In this document: piece by piece, positions 52,169-60,353 of the stretch | Layout: every line of letters starts with the position of its first letter | How positions within the stretch are numbered: position 1 is the first letter of the stretch | DNA from: Berkiella sp964496435 | Lineage (GTDB): Bacteria > Pseudomonadota > Gammaproteobacteria > Berkiellales > Berkiellaceae | Direction: 5' to 3' | Assembly: GCA_964496435.1 (NCBI GenBank) | Contig: CAZBZP010000014.1 | Span: forward strand, 1-64,000 | Length of the DNA: 64,000 bases | Notes under the pieces: generated by a model | Told to the model about the DNA's origin: nothing | Seen by the model: only the letters and a program-made list of their open reading frames with translations | The model's database searches: none | Position numbers and translations under genes: made by a program

Positions 52169-53557
52169 ATGTACGATAGAATGGGCGCTTTCAACATGCA
52201 TGTAGATAGCAAGATGTTTGGTATAGAAGTACTTACATGGACCTCCGATCTTTCTCAGATTTCCTCACCTTGGCAAGTGTTTAAGCATTTTTTTATCAAA
52301 GGTTCAACTGGCCACAGCGCTATCAAATTAACCATCCCCGCAACAGCTGAGAATACGGCGTTGATTAAAGCATGTTGCCAAAATGAAAAGGGAGAAACAA
52401 TCATACCCCATTATCAAGAGGATGTGATTGTTAGCGCTAAGCGGCGGAATAATAAAACACAAGAAATAATATATTATCCAAAAACGGAAAAGGGCTGGGT
52501 TGTGTATTTCAGTTTTTGGCCTAGCTTCTTGGGTCAAGAGCATAAAGATAGAACGATTGAGAACGCTGCAGCAGAAGTAGAATATCATGAGAAATGGAAG
52601 TCCTATTTAAACGTTCAATATAAACCAGCGCAACAAGGCCTTTTTGCAGTATTTTTTGGTAGTAGGCTTTCCACATGGTTGTGGCCAGATAAAGTGGCTG
52701 TGCCTATTCAGGAAATTTTCCATTATCAAGAGCGATCTAAAAAGCAATATGAAGCTTATAAAAAAGCAGAATTCGATTATGACCAGGCCAAAAGTAAATT
52801 AAGGGAAATTGATCAAGAAATTCATTTGTTGAACGCTATATGCTTTGAACTCATCTTAGCATTGGAGAACGAGGAGCAGAAGCGACCACTGTATTCTCTG
52901 TGTTTTCCACAAGCAATTATTGACGAATTAGATGGCAATATTGCCTATTTACAAAATGAACTTTTAAAAAAGAACAAACGTTTAACGGCATTAGAAAAAG
53001 TTAAGCATTCACTTACAAACGTATATCAAGGATGCAAAGTAAAGTTAAACAACTTGGCATTGAATTCTAATAAAAACCCAATCAGTTTAGGCATTGCGCC
53101 TACCTATACTTTTCGCCTACCTATCCAGGGTGAAGCCCCTAGCGAAGGTTTAGATATCAAAAGCATGCTTTTACAAATGCAGACAGTTGCTAAGGAATTG
53201 GAGGAGTTTCATGTTGCCTTCAAGAATTGCAGCAGCACAGTGCTTGAGATTATCTATGCTGGCATCAAACCAAGCTTATGGACCTCATTAAAAGAAGAAG
53301 GAAAGCTATCCTCCTTTGCCACACTCCCAGGCGTTGTGGAAACACCAGATCGTTTGGCAAGTGTGATGTTGGACTTTGATAGAGCTTTTGCCAGGTATCG
53401 CATTGCCAGAATAACTAAAAGTTTAGAAGAATCGGGCACAAACGTGCATGAAGAAATTGTTCAAGCGCAAAAGCCTATTGTAAGCAAGCGAATAAAAAGA
53501 AAGAGTTCCTATCTTAAGGAAGTAAGACCCACAAGCTCAAAGCGAGCATTGCTTTAA
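52169..53557 (+). CDS. Hypothetical protein, 462 aa, N-terminal GHS domain and coiled coil
   Basis: No family is assigned. Residues 40-140 contain STGHSAIKLTIPA and, later, GWVVYFSFWPSFLGQE, a GHxxxxL...YxSFWP pattern. I recall a similar pattern at the start of unknown proteins in Legionellales, but I cannot confirm it here. Residues 185-290 form a coiled coil (SKKQYEAYKKAEFDYDQAKS; ELLKKNKRLTALEKVKHSLT). The C-terminus is basic (KRIKRKSSYLKEVRPTSSKR). There is no signal peptide. A eukaryote-facing effector is plausible on context only. The next gene is 63 bases downstream on the same strand. Confidence 0.75.
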   Translation: MYDRMGAFNMHVDSKMFGIEVLTWTSDLSQISSPWQVFKHFFIKGSTGHSAIKLTIPATAENTALIKACCQNEKGETIIPHYQEDVIVSAKRRNNKTQEIIYYPKTEKGWVVYFSFWPSFLGQEHKDRTIENAAAEVEYHEKWKSYLNVQYKPAQQGLFAVFFGSRLSTWLWPDKVAVPIQEIFHYQERSKKQYEAYKKAEFDYDQAKSKLREIDQEIHLLNAICFELILALENEEQKRPLYSLCFPQAIIDELDGNIAYLQNELLKKNKRLTALEKVKHSLTNVYQGCKVKLNNLALNSNKNPISLGIAPTYTFRLPIQGEAPSEGLDIKSMLLQMQTVAKELEEFHVAFKNCSSTVLEIIYAGIKPSLWTSLKEEGKLSSFATLPGVVETPDRLASVMLDFDRAFARYRIARITKSLEESGTNVHEEIVQAQKPIVSKRIKRKSSYLKEVRPTSSKRALL

Positions 53558-53620
53558 ACGGATGTATTGTAGATGATAGCATATGCGATCCGCTTTGAAC
53601 TAGTTAGAGCTTAAACTACT

Positions 53621-53983
53621 ATGAGACATAAAGATAAAACAAAGAATCATGAGAAAAAGGTATGGGTCGAAGTTGAAGTCAATAAATACACTGATGGGAT
53701 AACCGTATTTAGAGGCCAAATGTTGAAAACTGATTTAGAGGCATGGTCAAGGGGTGAGCTTGCAGAGTGTGCAGTCAAACTTGAAAAAACCTATTGGTTT
53801 CTTGAAGACAATATCTGCGTCTTAGGAAAAGGGGACGATAACGCACGTCAATATACCGGAGATACTTACCTGCGCGCGGATACGATTATGTTAATCTTTG
53901 CCTTGAAAGATGACAGCTTCCCTACTCATGCATTACCGAATATAGACAATATATTTCCGTTTCCAGGACGTGGGAGTAAATAA
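53621..53983 (+). CDS. Hypothetical protein, 120 aa, coupled to ridA
   Basis: The protein starts with a charged, basic stretch (MRHKDKTKNHEKKVWVEVEV) and then a mixed alpha/beta domain (YWFLEDNICVLGKGDDNARQ, TYLRADTIMLIFALKDDSF). Nothing identifies its function. Its stop codon overlaps the ridA start by 1 base, so the two are likely one transcript. No signal peptide is present. Confidence 0.65.
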   Translation: MRHKDKTKNHEKKVWVEVEVNKYTDGITVFRGQMLKTDLEAWSRGELAECAVKLEKTYWFLEDNICVLGKGDDNARQYTGDTYLRADTIMLIFALKDDSFPTHALPNIDNIFPFPGRGSK

Positions 53984-54366
53984 TGAATTATAAAGCCATT
54001 CATACTAATCAAGCCCCAAAAGCGATAGGTCCTTATTCTCAAGCCATTCAGGCTGGCAATCTTCTTTTTCTTTCTGGGCAAATAGGCCTAGATCCTGTCA
54101 ATGCTATCTTGGTTGAAGGGGGTTGTTTGAATGAGTTTCAACAAGCCATTAAAAATATTCAAGCCATTCTGAGTACCGTAAATGCTAATTTAGAAAACAT
54201 CTTGAAAATCACGCTTTATCTGTCGGACTTTAAAGACTTTGTGGCAGTTAATAATGCAATGAAAGATCTCTTAAAGGAGCCTTTCCCGGCGCGAACCACG
54301 ATTCAGGTGGCTAAATTACCCCTTGGGGCGGCAGTTGAGCTTGATGTAATAGCCTTAGTTGATTAG
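53983..54366 (+). CDS. ridA: RidA/YjgF family deaminase
   Basis: RidA hydrolyses reactive enamine/imine intermediates made by PLP enzymes such as threonine dehydratase. This 127-residue protein has the family text AIHTNQAPKAIGPYSQAIQA, GNLLFLSGQIGLDP, ILKITLYLSDFKDF and PARTTIQVAKLPLGAAVELD, with the conserved Arg (PFPARTT). The length is standard. The 220 bases after it, up to 54586, hold no gene. Confidence 0.94.
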   Translation: MNYKAIHTNQAPKAIGPYSQAIQAGNLLFLSGQIGLDPVNAILVEGGCLNEFQQAIKNIQAILSTVNANLENILKITLYLSDFKDFVAVNNAMKDLLKEPFPARTTIQVAKLPLGAAVELDVIALVD

Positions 54367-54536
54367 CTTAAAGCCTAAAGTTATTTAATCAAACGAGTAT
54401 AGGAGAATGCATAGGGCCAATTTGAGTTCAGCGTATTGGAGTTTAGAGGAGTATCTGATATCTTTTGCGACTCAAATTATGTAGGCTGAGATTAATTAAA
54501 TTGAATAACTTAATTGTTTCGCATAGTAATTGGCCA

Positions 54537-54569
54537 GTCACTCTGATGAGTGACATGTTTTTTAACATG
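54537..54569 (+). promoter_or_regulatory. Paired small hairpins upstream of the transporter gene
   Basis: GTCACT/AGTGAC (54537-54554) and CATGTT/AACATG (54554-54569) lie just before the AAAGGAGA Shine-Dalgarno of the 54587 gene. They are the only structure I see in the 220-base ridA-transporter gap. They may be an operator or a leader hairpin; the evidence is weak. Confidence 0.35.
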
Positions 54570-54586
54570 GTAAAGGAGACTAGCGC

Positions 54587-55972
54587 GTGAGCTTAAAGTG
54601 GTTCGATTTCTTAAAGCCCGCACCTTATCTGCCCGTTACTAAAAGCCAGGCCGAAATAAACGGCGACTACCGCTACTGGCGAATCCGGATCTGTTATTCC
54701 ATCTTTCTTGGTTATGCAGTTTTTTATTTCACACGCAAAAGTTTCACTTTTGCCATGCCTTATATGTCAGCCGAACTTGGCTATTCAAAAGGCGATCTTG
54801 GCTTATTAGCGTCCATTCTATATATCAGCTACGGCATCAGTAAATTTGTCAGCGGCGTAATGTCTGACAGATCTAACCCCCGCTACTTTATGGCAACCGG
54901 TCTTATTATCACTGGGGTGCTCAATATTTTATTTGGCATGAGCTCAGAGTTATGGGTCTTTGCTATTTTCTGGGGACTCAACGGTTGGTTCCAAGCATGG
55001 GGGTGGCCAGCTTGTTGTAAGCAACTTAATTATTGGTTTGATCAATCTGAACGTGGCTTGTGGTATAGCATTTGTAGCACCTCTCATAATTTGGGTGGCG
55101 CGCTTATTCCTTTGCTTGCTGTGTTTTGTGCCGTGAAGTTTGGCTGGCGCTATGCCATGTTTGTCCCTGCAGTATGCAGCATCATCATGGGGTTGATTTT
55201 AATTAACCGACTACGTGATGTGCCAAGAACGCTGGGCTTGCCAACGGTAGAAGATTTCAAAAATAAAGTACCTTTCACCCAATCTAATGAACATCAAACC
55301 AAACATTCTCTTTTATCAGTAAGAGAGATTTTATTTAACCAAGTGTTAAATAATAAATATGTTTGGATATTTTCCTTGTCCTACTTCTTTGTCTATGTTG
55401 TGCGAACAGCTATCAACGATTGGACATTCTTCTATCTCACAGAAGCGAAGAATATGGCAGACATGTTAGCAAGCAGCGGCGTGTTTTGGTTTGAAGTTGG
55501 CGGCTTTGTTGGTATGATAGCCGCTGGTTGGGGCTCCGATTACTTTTGGAAAGGTAACCGAGTACCAGCTATGGTTGTTTGTTCAATAGGCTTAATAGGC
55601 TCCTTGTTAGGCTTGATGTATGTTCCTGAAAACTTTGTGTTTCTTGACATGGCATTGTTAGCGTTAATAGGCGCTTTTGTATTTGGCCCACAAATGATAG
55701 TTGGTTTAGCAGCGGCAGAGTTCGTAGATAAGCGAGCTGCTGCAACCTCCAATGGTTTTGCTGGCACCTTAGGTTATTTTGGTGCAGCCACTGCAGGCTA
55801 TCCAATAGGCAGAATGATCGATGCTTATGGATGGCACGGATTTTTTGTAGCGTTATTAGTTAGCTCAGCAATAATACTACTCATGTTGTTACCCTTATGG
55901 TCAGCACATGATCGCAAACTTGAAGAAAATAAACTTGGATGGTCTTCTAAGCGTACCGCCGAGGAAGTATAG
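54587..55972 (+). CDS. Organophosphate:phosphate antiporter, UhpC/GlpT-like MFS
   Basis: This 461-residue MFS protein has 12 predicted helices and the OPA-family patterns YSIFLGYAVFYFTRKSFTFA, the GDLGLLASILYISYGISKFV helix, GVMSDRSNPRYFMA and NGWFQAWGWPACCKQLNYWF. These match UhpC, UhpT and GlpT, which exchange sugar phosphates or glycerol 3-phosphate for phosphate. The start is a GTG at 54587 after AAAGGAGA. No uhpA/uhpB regulators are nearby, so a transporter role rather than a sensor is more likely. Host cytosolic sugar phosphates are plausible substrates. Confidence 0.9.
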   Translation: MSLKWFDFLKPAPYLPVTKSQAEINGDYRYWRIRICYSIFLGYAVFYFTRKSFTFAMPYMSAELGYSKGDLGLLASILYISYGISKFVSGVMSDRSNPRYFMATGLIITGVLNILFGMSSELWVFAIFWGLNGWFQAWGWPACCKQLNYWFDQSERGLWYSICSTSHNLGGALIPLLAVFCAVKFGWRYAMFVPAVCSIIMGLILINRLRDVPRTLGLPTVEDFKNKVPFTQSNEHQTKHSLLSVREILFNQVLNNKYVWIFSLSYFFVYVVRTAINDWTFFYLTEAKNMADMLASSGVFWFEVGGFVGMIAAGWGSDYFWKGNRVPAMVVCSIGLIGSLLGLMYVPENFVFLDMALLALIGAFVFGPQMIVGLAAAEFVDKRAAATSNGFAGTLGYFGAATAGYPIGRMIDAYGWHGFFVALLVSSAIILLMLLPLWSAHDRKLEENKLGWSSKRTAEEV

Positions 55973-56066
55973 AAAAAGGAGGTTGTATCAATTTGAAAAA
56001 GGAAGTTTCACATTCATAAAATAATAAAGAGTTTCGTAGTTTTTTGTTGTAGTTAAGAGGTTGACG

Positions 56067-57272
56067 ATGAAGTTTATATACCACGTTCCTGGGAAGGATA
56101 TTAACGCTTACAATAATGATGGCATCATTAAGCTGAGTAATGAAGAAATACTAGGCAGTCTTGCTTATACCCCTGAAAAAGCAAAAGAAGATGATGGCTA
56201 TACAGTGTTTGACACACTAGAAGAAGCCAGAAGATTTGCTCTCGTTGACCAAGAGCAGCACAAACAAGACGTATTCCCTATCATGGTTCTTGCTGCGCAA
56301 GATGATCTCGAACTTGGTGAAAAAGTCACCATAGACAAAGATGGCGATCTCGTTGTTGACGGTAAAGTAGAAAAATCCGTTAAAAAAGGCAAAAGAAACG
56401 TAAGAACAACCGTTAGCCTTGGCGAAGATGATCCAACTTTCTCAAGCTATCAAATAAACGCTAAAGAAGTCGTTATCGTAAGTGCTTCAATGAAGCATTC
56501 CTCAGACAAATTCGAAGACCACGTATTTGATAAAGCAAATTACGATGAATTTGTTAAATCCGAAGCCTATACTAAATATTTAGCCTCAATGCCAAAAGTA
56601 GCAGCTGATGAACCAGCTAATACATCAACTGATGCTAATACCCCAACTGATAACACAGCTGCAAAATTTAATGTGATTGATTTTGCAAAGAGATGGTTGT
56701 TACCTGCGGGTGTTGTTGCAGGTGTTGGCGTTGGTTTTGCAACAAGTGGCGCGAGCTTGACTGCAGTTGGTTTAATTGGCAAATCATTTGGCGTAGCTTT
56801 ACCTGTTGTCGGTGGAGCAGGTATTGCGTTGCAAGTCGCTGTTTCTGCGCTTGTTGGTGCTGCTGCTTATGGCACATTCTTAGCTGCTCAAGTTGTTGTT
56901 GGCGCAGTATGGAATGCAGGTAAATCTGCTTATGCTGAATACAAGAAAACACAAAAGCAGAAGTACGAAGACAACAAAGTTGCTGCTACTAAAGACGTAG
57001 AAGCTTTGGAAGCAGAGCTTAAGTACGATGCAAATTCAGACATGCATAAAACATTGGCAGATTTGCTCAATTCTGCACCTGAAGCTGAATTTGATGCAAG
57101 CGAAAAACTTGTTGTTAATCCTGCTACAGAAGCTAACGCAGCACCTGTTCTTAATCGTTTGCAAGTTCTTGAACAAGAACGCCAAGCGCTTAAAGAAATC
57201 CAAGCTGCTAATGATAACAAGCGTCAAGAACTCGAAGCCAAGATCCTCACCAAAGGCTTTAAGTTTAGCTAG
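56067..57272 (+). CDS. Membrane protein, 401 aa, paralogue 1 of tandem pair
   Basis: The plan is: a soluble N-terminal domain (about residues 1-165) ending in YTKYLASMPKV, a Thr/Asp/Ala-rich linker (PANTSTDANTPTDNTAAKF), a Gly/Ala-rich hydrophobic region (about 205-290, LLPAGVVAGVGVGFATSG and following) and a charged helical tail. The gene at 57482 has the same order and related text around YxxYK and the tail. Both start after AAGAGGTTGAC plus ATG and end in a strong terminator. The ATG at 56067 fits that Shine-Dalgarno; an in-frame TTG 2 codons upstream does not. No family is recognised; membrane insertion of the Gly-rich region is inferred. Confidence 0.75.
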   Translation: MKFIYHVPGKDINAYNNDGIIKLSNEEILGSLAYTPEKAKEDDGYTVFDTLEEARRFALVDQEQHKQDVFPIMVLAAQDDLELGEKVTIDKDGDLVVDGKVEKSVKKGKRNVRTTVSLGEDDPTFSSYQINAKEVVIVSASMKHSSDKFEDHVFDKANYDEFVKSEAYTKYLASMPKVAADEPANTSTDANTPTDNTAAKFNVIDFAKRWLLPAGVVAGVGVGFATSGASLTAVGLIGKSFGVALPVVGGAGIALQVAVSALVGAAAYGTFLAAQVVVGAVWNAGKSAYAEYKKTQKQKYEDNKVAATKDVEALEAELKYDANSDMHKTLADLLNSAPEAEFDASEKLVVNPATEANAAPVLNRLQVLEQERQALKEIQAANDNKRQELEAKILTKGFKFS

Positions 57273-57303
57273 AAATCATAAGCTAAGTTATGAGATGAAT
57301 GAA

Positions 57304-57331
57304 AAAGCCCGGTTATACCGGGCTTTTTTTT
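57304..57331 (+). terminator. Rho-independent terminator
   Basis: GCCCGGT (57307-57313), a TAT loop and ACCGGGC (57317-57323) are followed by TTTTTTTT. It ends the 56067 gene, 32 bases after the stop. Confidence 0.9.
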
Positions 57332-57481
57332 GGCTTTTTTCCTTAAATCTATTGTTGTTAGTGATCTTTGTTGTTAGTATGGCGGTTCTTTGTTAGGGCG
57401 ATAAATACCTTAAATAAGTTAAATAACTTATTTTTTGTTTTGAAAATATATATTCATGTTGTGTCATTTAAGAGGTTGACT

Positions 57482-58769
57482 ATGAAATATTATGTAGTTG
57501 GTGAGAAAGTCACTATCGGTACCGCATCTTTAGAAACAGTGCGTGATGGTTTGGTAAATCTGGCTAAGTTTAATGGTTTTAAGACCAAAGAAGCTGCTGA
57601 ACAGCTCGCTGCTTACGGCCAGCACCCCAATGCTAAAACAGCTTATGCTGTTTATGAAATTTCTGTTGAAGGCGAAGCTGGTTTGTATGCCAGAGAATTC
57701 AAAATGAAAGGCCAAACACATCAAGGCTTTAAATTTAAAAAAGCTGAATTGCAAAACTTTGAATTAGTTTCTGCTTCATTCAAAGGCAATGACTACAATT
57801 ACGCTAAAGAAGTAGCTGCGCCTGTTGTTCCAGTTGATACAACTGTAGCTGTTGCGACACCAGTTGATACAACTGTAGCTGTTGCGACACCAGTTGATAC
57901 AACTGTAGCTGTTGNNNNNNNNNNNNNNNNNNNNNNNNNNNNNNNNNNNNNNNNNNNNNNNNNNNNNNNNNNNNNNNNNNNNNNNNNNNNNNNNNNNNNN
58001 NNNNNNNNNNNNNNCGACACCAGTTGATACAACTGTAGCTAATCCTGCGACACCAGTTGATACAACTGTAGCTAATCCTGCGACACCAGTTGATACAGCT
58101 GTAGCTAATCCTGAAGCACCTGAAGAACCAGTTGCTACAACTACAAGATTAGAAAAATTAAAAGCATTAGCTGATAAATATCGTAGAGAATTACTTGCTG
58201 GCGCAGGCTATGCATTAGCAACAACCGCTGTTGTTGTCGCTAAAGTTGTTCCTACAGTAGCTACATTTGCTGTTGCTAAAGGTTTCACAGTCCCAGCTGC
58301 TTTATTAGCAACCACCGCAACCGCTCCTGTTGTTGCTGCTGCTGCTGTAGCAACTGCTGCTACATTTGGTTTGGGTTATGCTTCATCTTTAGCTTTAACA
58401 GCTATTGCTTCTAAAGTTAAAGCAGCATACACACGCTACAAAATGAACGCACAACAACGTCATGAAGCTGATTATCCAGTTGCTAAACAACAATTAGCAC
58501 AGTTGAAAGATGCTTTAGCTGATAAAACAGCTGAAGACAATACTTTCCTTGAACAATTGCATGCCTTCAAAAAGAATGCAGTTAAGCCTACCTTTGATGC
58601 TGAAGGTAAAGCTACTCAAGACGCAACTGTTGTTACAAGACCCGTCGTTGTTCAATTTGAAATTGAAGCAATGAAGCGTTTGAACAAAGTTGCTGCTGAT
58701 AAGCGTGCTGAAACTGAAGCTGCTTTGTTGCAAGAAGCGCGTGCAAATTTCACGCCTGCTGCAAACTAA
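57482..58769 (+). CDS. Membrane protein with tandem repeats, paralogue 2, interrupted by assembly gap
   Basis: The gene starts at 57482 (MKYYVVGEKVTIGTASLETV) after AAGAGGTTGACT and ends at 58769. A soluble domain is followed by repeats of the form ATPVDTTVAV, then a 100-N gap, repeats ATPVDTTVANP, a hydrophobic Ala/Val-rich region (about LLAGAGYALATTAVVVAKVV onward) and a charged helical tail. The halves are out of frame across the 100 Ns, but 100 is a placeholder. The frames join if the true gap length is a multiple of 3, which the repeat periods (30 and 33) predict. So I read it as one intact gene with an unresolved repeat array, paralogous to 56067-57272. Confidence 0.75.
57830..58118 (+). 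repeat. In-frame tandem repeat, 30-bp and 33-bp units, with gap
   Basis: Left of the gap the unit CCAGTTGATACAACTGTAGC plus TGTTGCGACA is 30 bp (57830, 57860, partial from 57890). Right of it the unit carries an extra codon, TAATCCTGCGACA, making 33 bp (58020, 58053, 58086). The encoded unit is PVDTTVAVAT or PVDTTVANPAT. The gap is exactly where short-read assembly would collapse such an array. Confidence 0.85.
57915..58014. other. Assembly gap of 100 N
   Basis: The sequence is a run of exactly 100 N, the conventional placeholder for a gap of unknown size. It lies inside the VDTTVA repeat array of the 57482-58769 gene. Confidence 0.97.
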
Positions 58770-58787
58770 GTTAAGTTTTCAGTGACT

Positions 58788-58819
58788 AAAAAAGCCCAAC
58801 ATCGTTGGGCTTTTTTTTT
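58788..58819 (+). terminator. Rho-independent terminator
   Basis: GCCCAAC (58794-58800), an ATC loop and GTTGGGC (58804-58810) are followed by nine T. It ends the 57482 gene and mirrors the terminator of its paralogue. Confidence 0.9.
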
Positions 58820-58832
58820 GCTTTTATAAAGA

Positions 58833-58900
58833 GGGCGGACATAAAGTCCGCCCTTACATAGAATTTTGGATCTGCGTAGGGGCGGACTTTATGTCCGCCC
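58833..58900. repeat. Dispersed palindromic repeat (GGGCGGAC family), copy 2
   Basis: The 21-base arms at 58833-58853 and 58880-58900 are exact inverted copies, and each contains GGGCGGACATAAAGTCCGCC or its complement. It is the same family as 49484-49578, with ATAAAG in place of ATGAAG at the centre. It lies between a forward-strand terminator and the reverse-strand phrB gene. Confidence 0.85.
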
Positions 58901-58922
58901 TTAACAAAATCGCAGACAATTG

Positions 58923-60353
58923 TTATTTTCCTTTAATTTTCTTGTACGCCTCTAAGGCGCGTTTTCTGGCAAAATCATGCTCCACAATAGGCTTGGGGTA
59001 CGTCTTGCCTAAAACCACGCCTGCCTTATCGAGGACTGCTTGTGGTGCTTGCCAAGGGCAATGAATATATTTGGCAGGTAAATCCTTTAACTCTGGCACC
59101 CATTCCTTAATATAATCACCTTCTTTATCAAATTTTTGTCCCTGTAAAACAGGATTAAAAATACGAAAATAGGGAGCGGCATCAGCACCACTGCCTGCAA
59201 CCCACTGCCAGGAAGCGGCATTATTCGCCAAATCAGCATCAACCAGGGTATCCCAAAACCAAGCCTCGCCGTCTTGCCATGGCTGCATAAGATGTTTGAT
59301 TAAAAAGGATGCCACTATCATGCGTACGCGGTTATGCATCCAGCCGATATGCCATAACTCGCGCATGCCAGCATCAACGATAGGATATCCTGTTAAGCCT
59401 TTTTGCCAGCTTTTTAAATGCTTTTTATTGTATAGCCAAGGGAAAGCATTAAAAGCAGGTAAATAGGCCGTTTCTGGCAAGTGGGGATAGTGATACAAAA
59501 GATAAGTTGAAAATTCTCTCCATACCAGTTCGCTCAGAAAATGATCTACATCGGCATATATATTTGCTTTTTGTTGTTGAACAGTTTGTGCTGCATGCCA
59601 AATCTGTATAGGGCTTAACTCGCCAAAATGTAAGTGCGGTGATAGCCTTGAAGTTGCAGGTATATTGGGATAATCGCGCATGGTTTTATATCCCTGCACC
59701 GTTTTACTTAAAAAGGATTTAAGTTTGTCTTTCGCCGCCTTTTCACCTGGTTGCCAGCTTGCTTTTATGCCTTTATCCCAGGGAATGTGGGGTAAGAGCG
59801 CTAGCGAATCCAGCTTTAGGCTTTTATCCATTAAGCTCTCAAATGACCGTGGCGCTGGCAGGATTTCACGCATCATTTGTTGCTTGAGCGTTTTGCAAAA
59901 GGGTGTGAAAACTTTAAACGGTGCTCCTGATTTGTTCATTATTTCCCAGGGTTCTTTTAATAAAGCCCCGTTATAGGAATGTACCTCCAAGCCTTGATCA
60001 CTAAGTGATTTTTTTATAAGCGTGTCTCTTTTGATATACATAGGTTCATAACAACGATTCCAATAAATATTCTGAACTTTATGTTTTTTAATTAAACCAT
60101 GGAGTATATCAAGTGCGACACCTTTTTGAAGGATAAGCTTGGCATTGTATTTGTTTTCAAGTTCTTCACTTAATTTTTGCAAACTATAATGTAACCACCA
60201 ACGGCTTGCTGCGCCGGGCTGCCAGGCTTCATCAGTTTCATCCAGAATATAAAGCAATAATAAAGGTGCCTTTGATTTTGCTGCGTTATAAAGCGCTGGA
60301 TTATCCTGTATTCTCAAATCTTGTCTAAACCAAACCAGGGCAGGGGATGTCAT
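58923..60353 (-). CDS. phrB: Deoxyribodipyrimidine photolyase
   Basis: This 476-residue class I CPD photolyase uses FAD and light to split pyrimidine dimers. The N-terminal antenna-binding domain begins ALVWFRQDLRIQDNPAL, and the FAD-binding domain has ATSRLSPHLHFGELSP, FLSELVWREFSTYLLYHYPH, GYPIVDAGMRELWHIGWMHN and DADLANNAASWQWVAGSGAD, which contains the Asn contact for flavin. The ending NPVLQGQKFDKEGDYIKEW is also typical. Its ATG overlaps the stop of the upstream recombinase gene by 1 base, so the two genes are translationally coupled. It suggests that some life stage is exposed to light. Confidence 0.96.
   Translation of the reverse strand: MTSPALVWFRQDLRIQDNPALYNAAKSKAPLLLLYILDETDEAWQPGAASRWWLHYSLQKLSEELENKYNAKLILQKGVALDILHGLIKKHKVQNIYWNRCYEPMYIKRDTLIKKSLSDQGLEVHSYNGALLKEPWEIMNKSGAPFKVFTPFCKTLKQQMMREILPAPRSFESLMDKSLKLDSLALLPHIPWDKGIKASWQPGEKAAKDKLKSFLSKTVQGYKTMRDYPNIPATSRLSPHLHFGELSPIQIWHAAQTVQQQKANIYADVDHFLSELVWREFSTYLLYHYPHLPETAYLPAFNAFPWLYNKKHLKSWQKGLTGYPIVDAGMRELWHIGWMHNRVRMIVASFLIKHLMQPWQDGEAWFWDTLVDADLANNAASWQWVAGSGADAAPYFRIFNPVLQGQKFDKEGDYIKEWVPELKDLPAKYIHCPWQAPQAVLDKAGVVLGKTYPKPIVEHDFARKRALEAYKKIKGK

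Noticed and set aside
57912..58014. Separate start of a second gene within the N run
   Set aside because: The apparent Met is created by the gap. The repeats continue on both sides, so it is one gene with a placeholder gap.
57830..58118. CRISPR-like 30-bp repeats
   Set aside because: The units are contiguous without unique spacers and keep the reading frame, so it is a coding tandem repeat.
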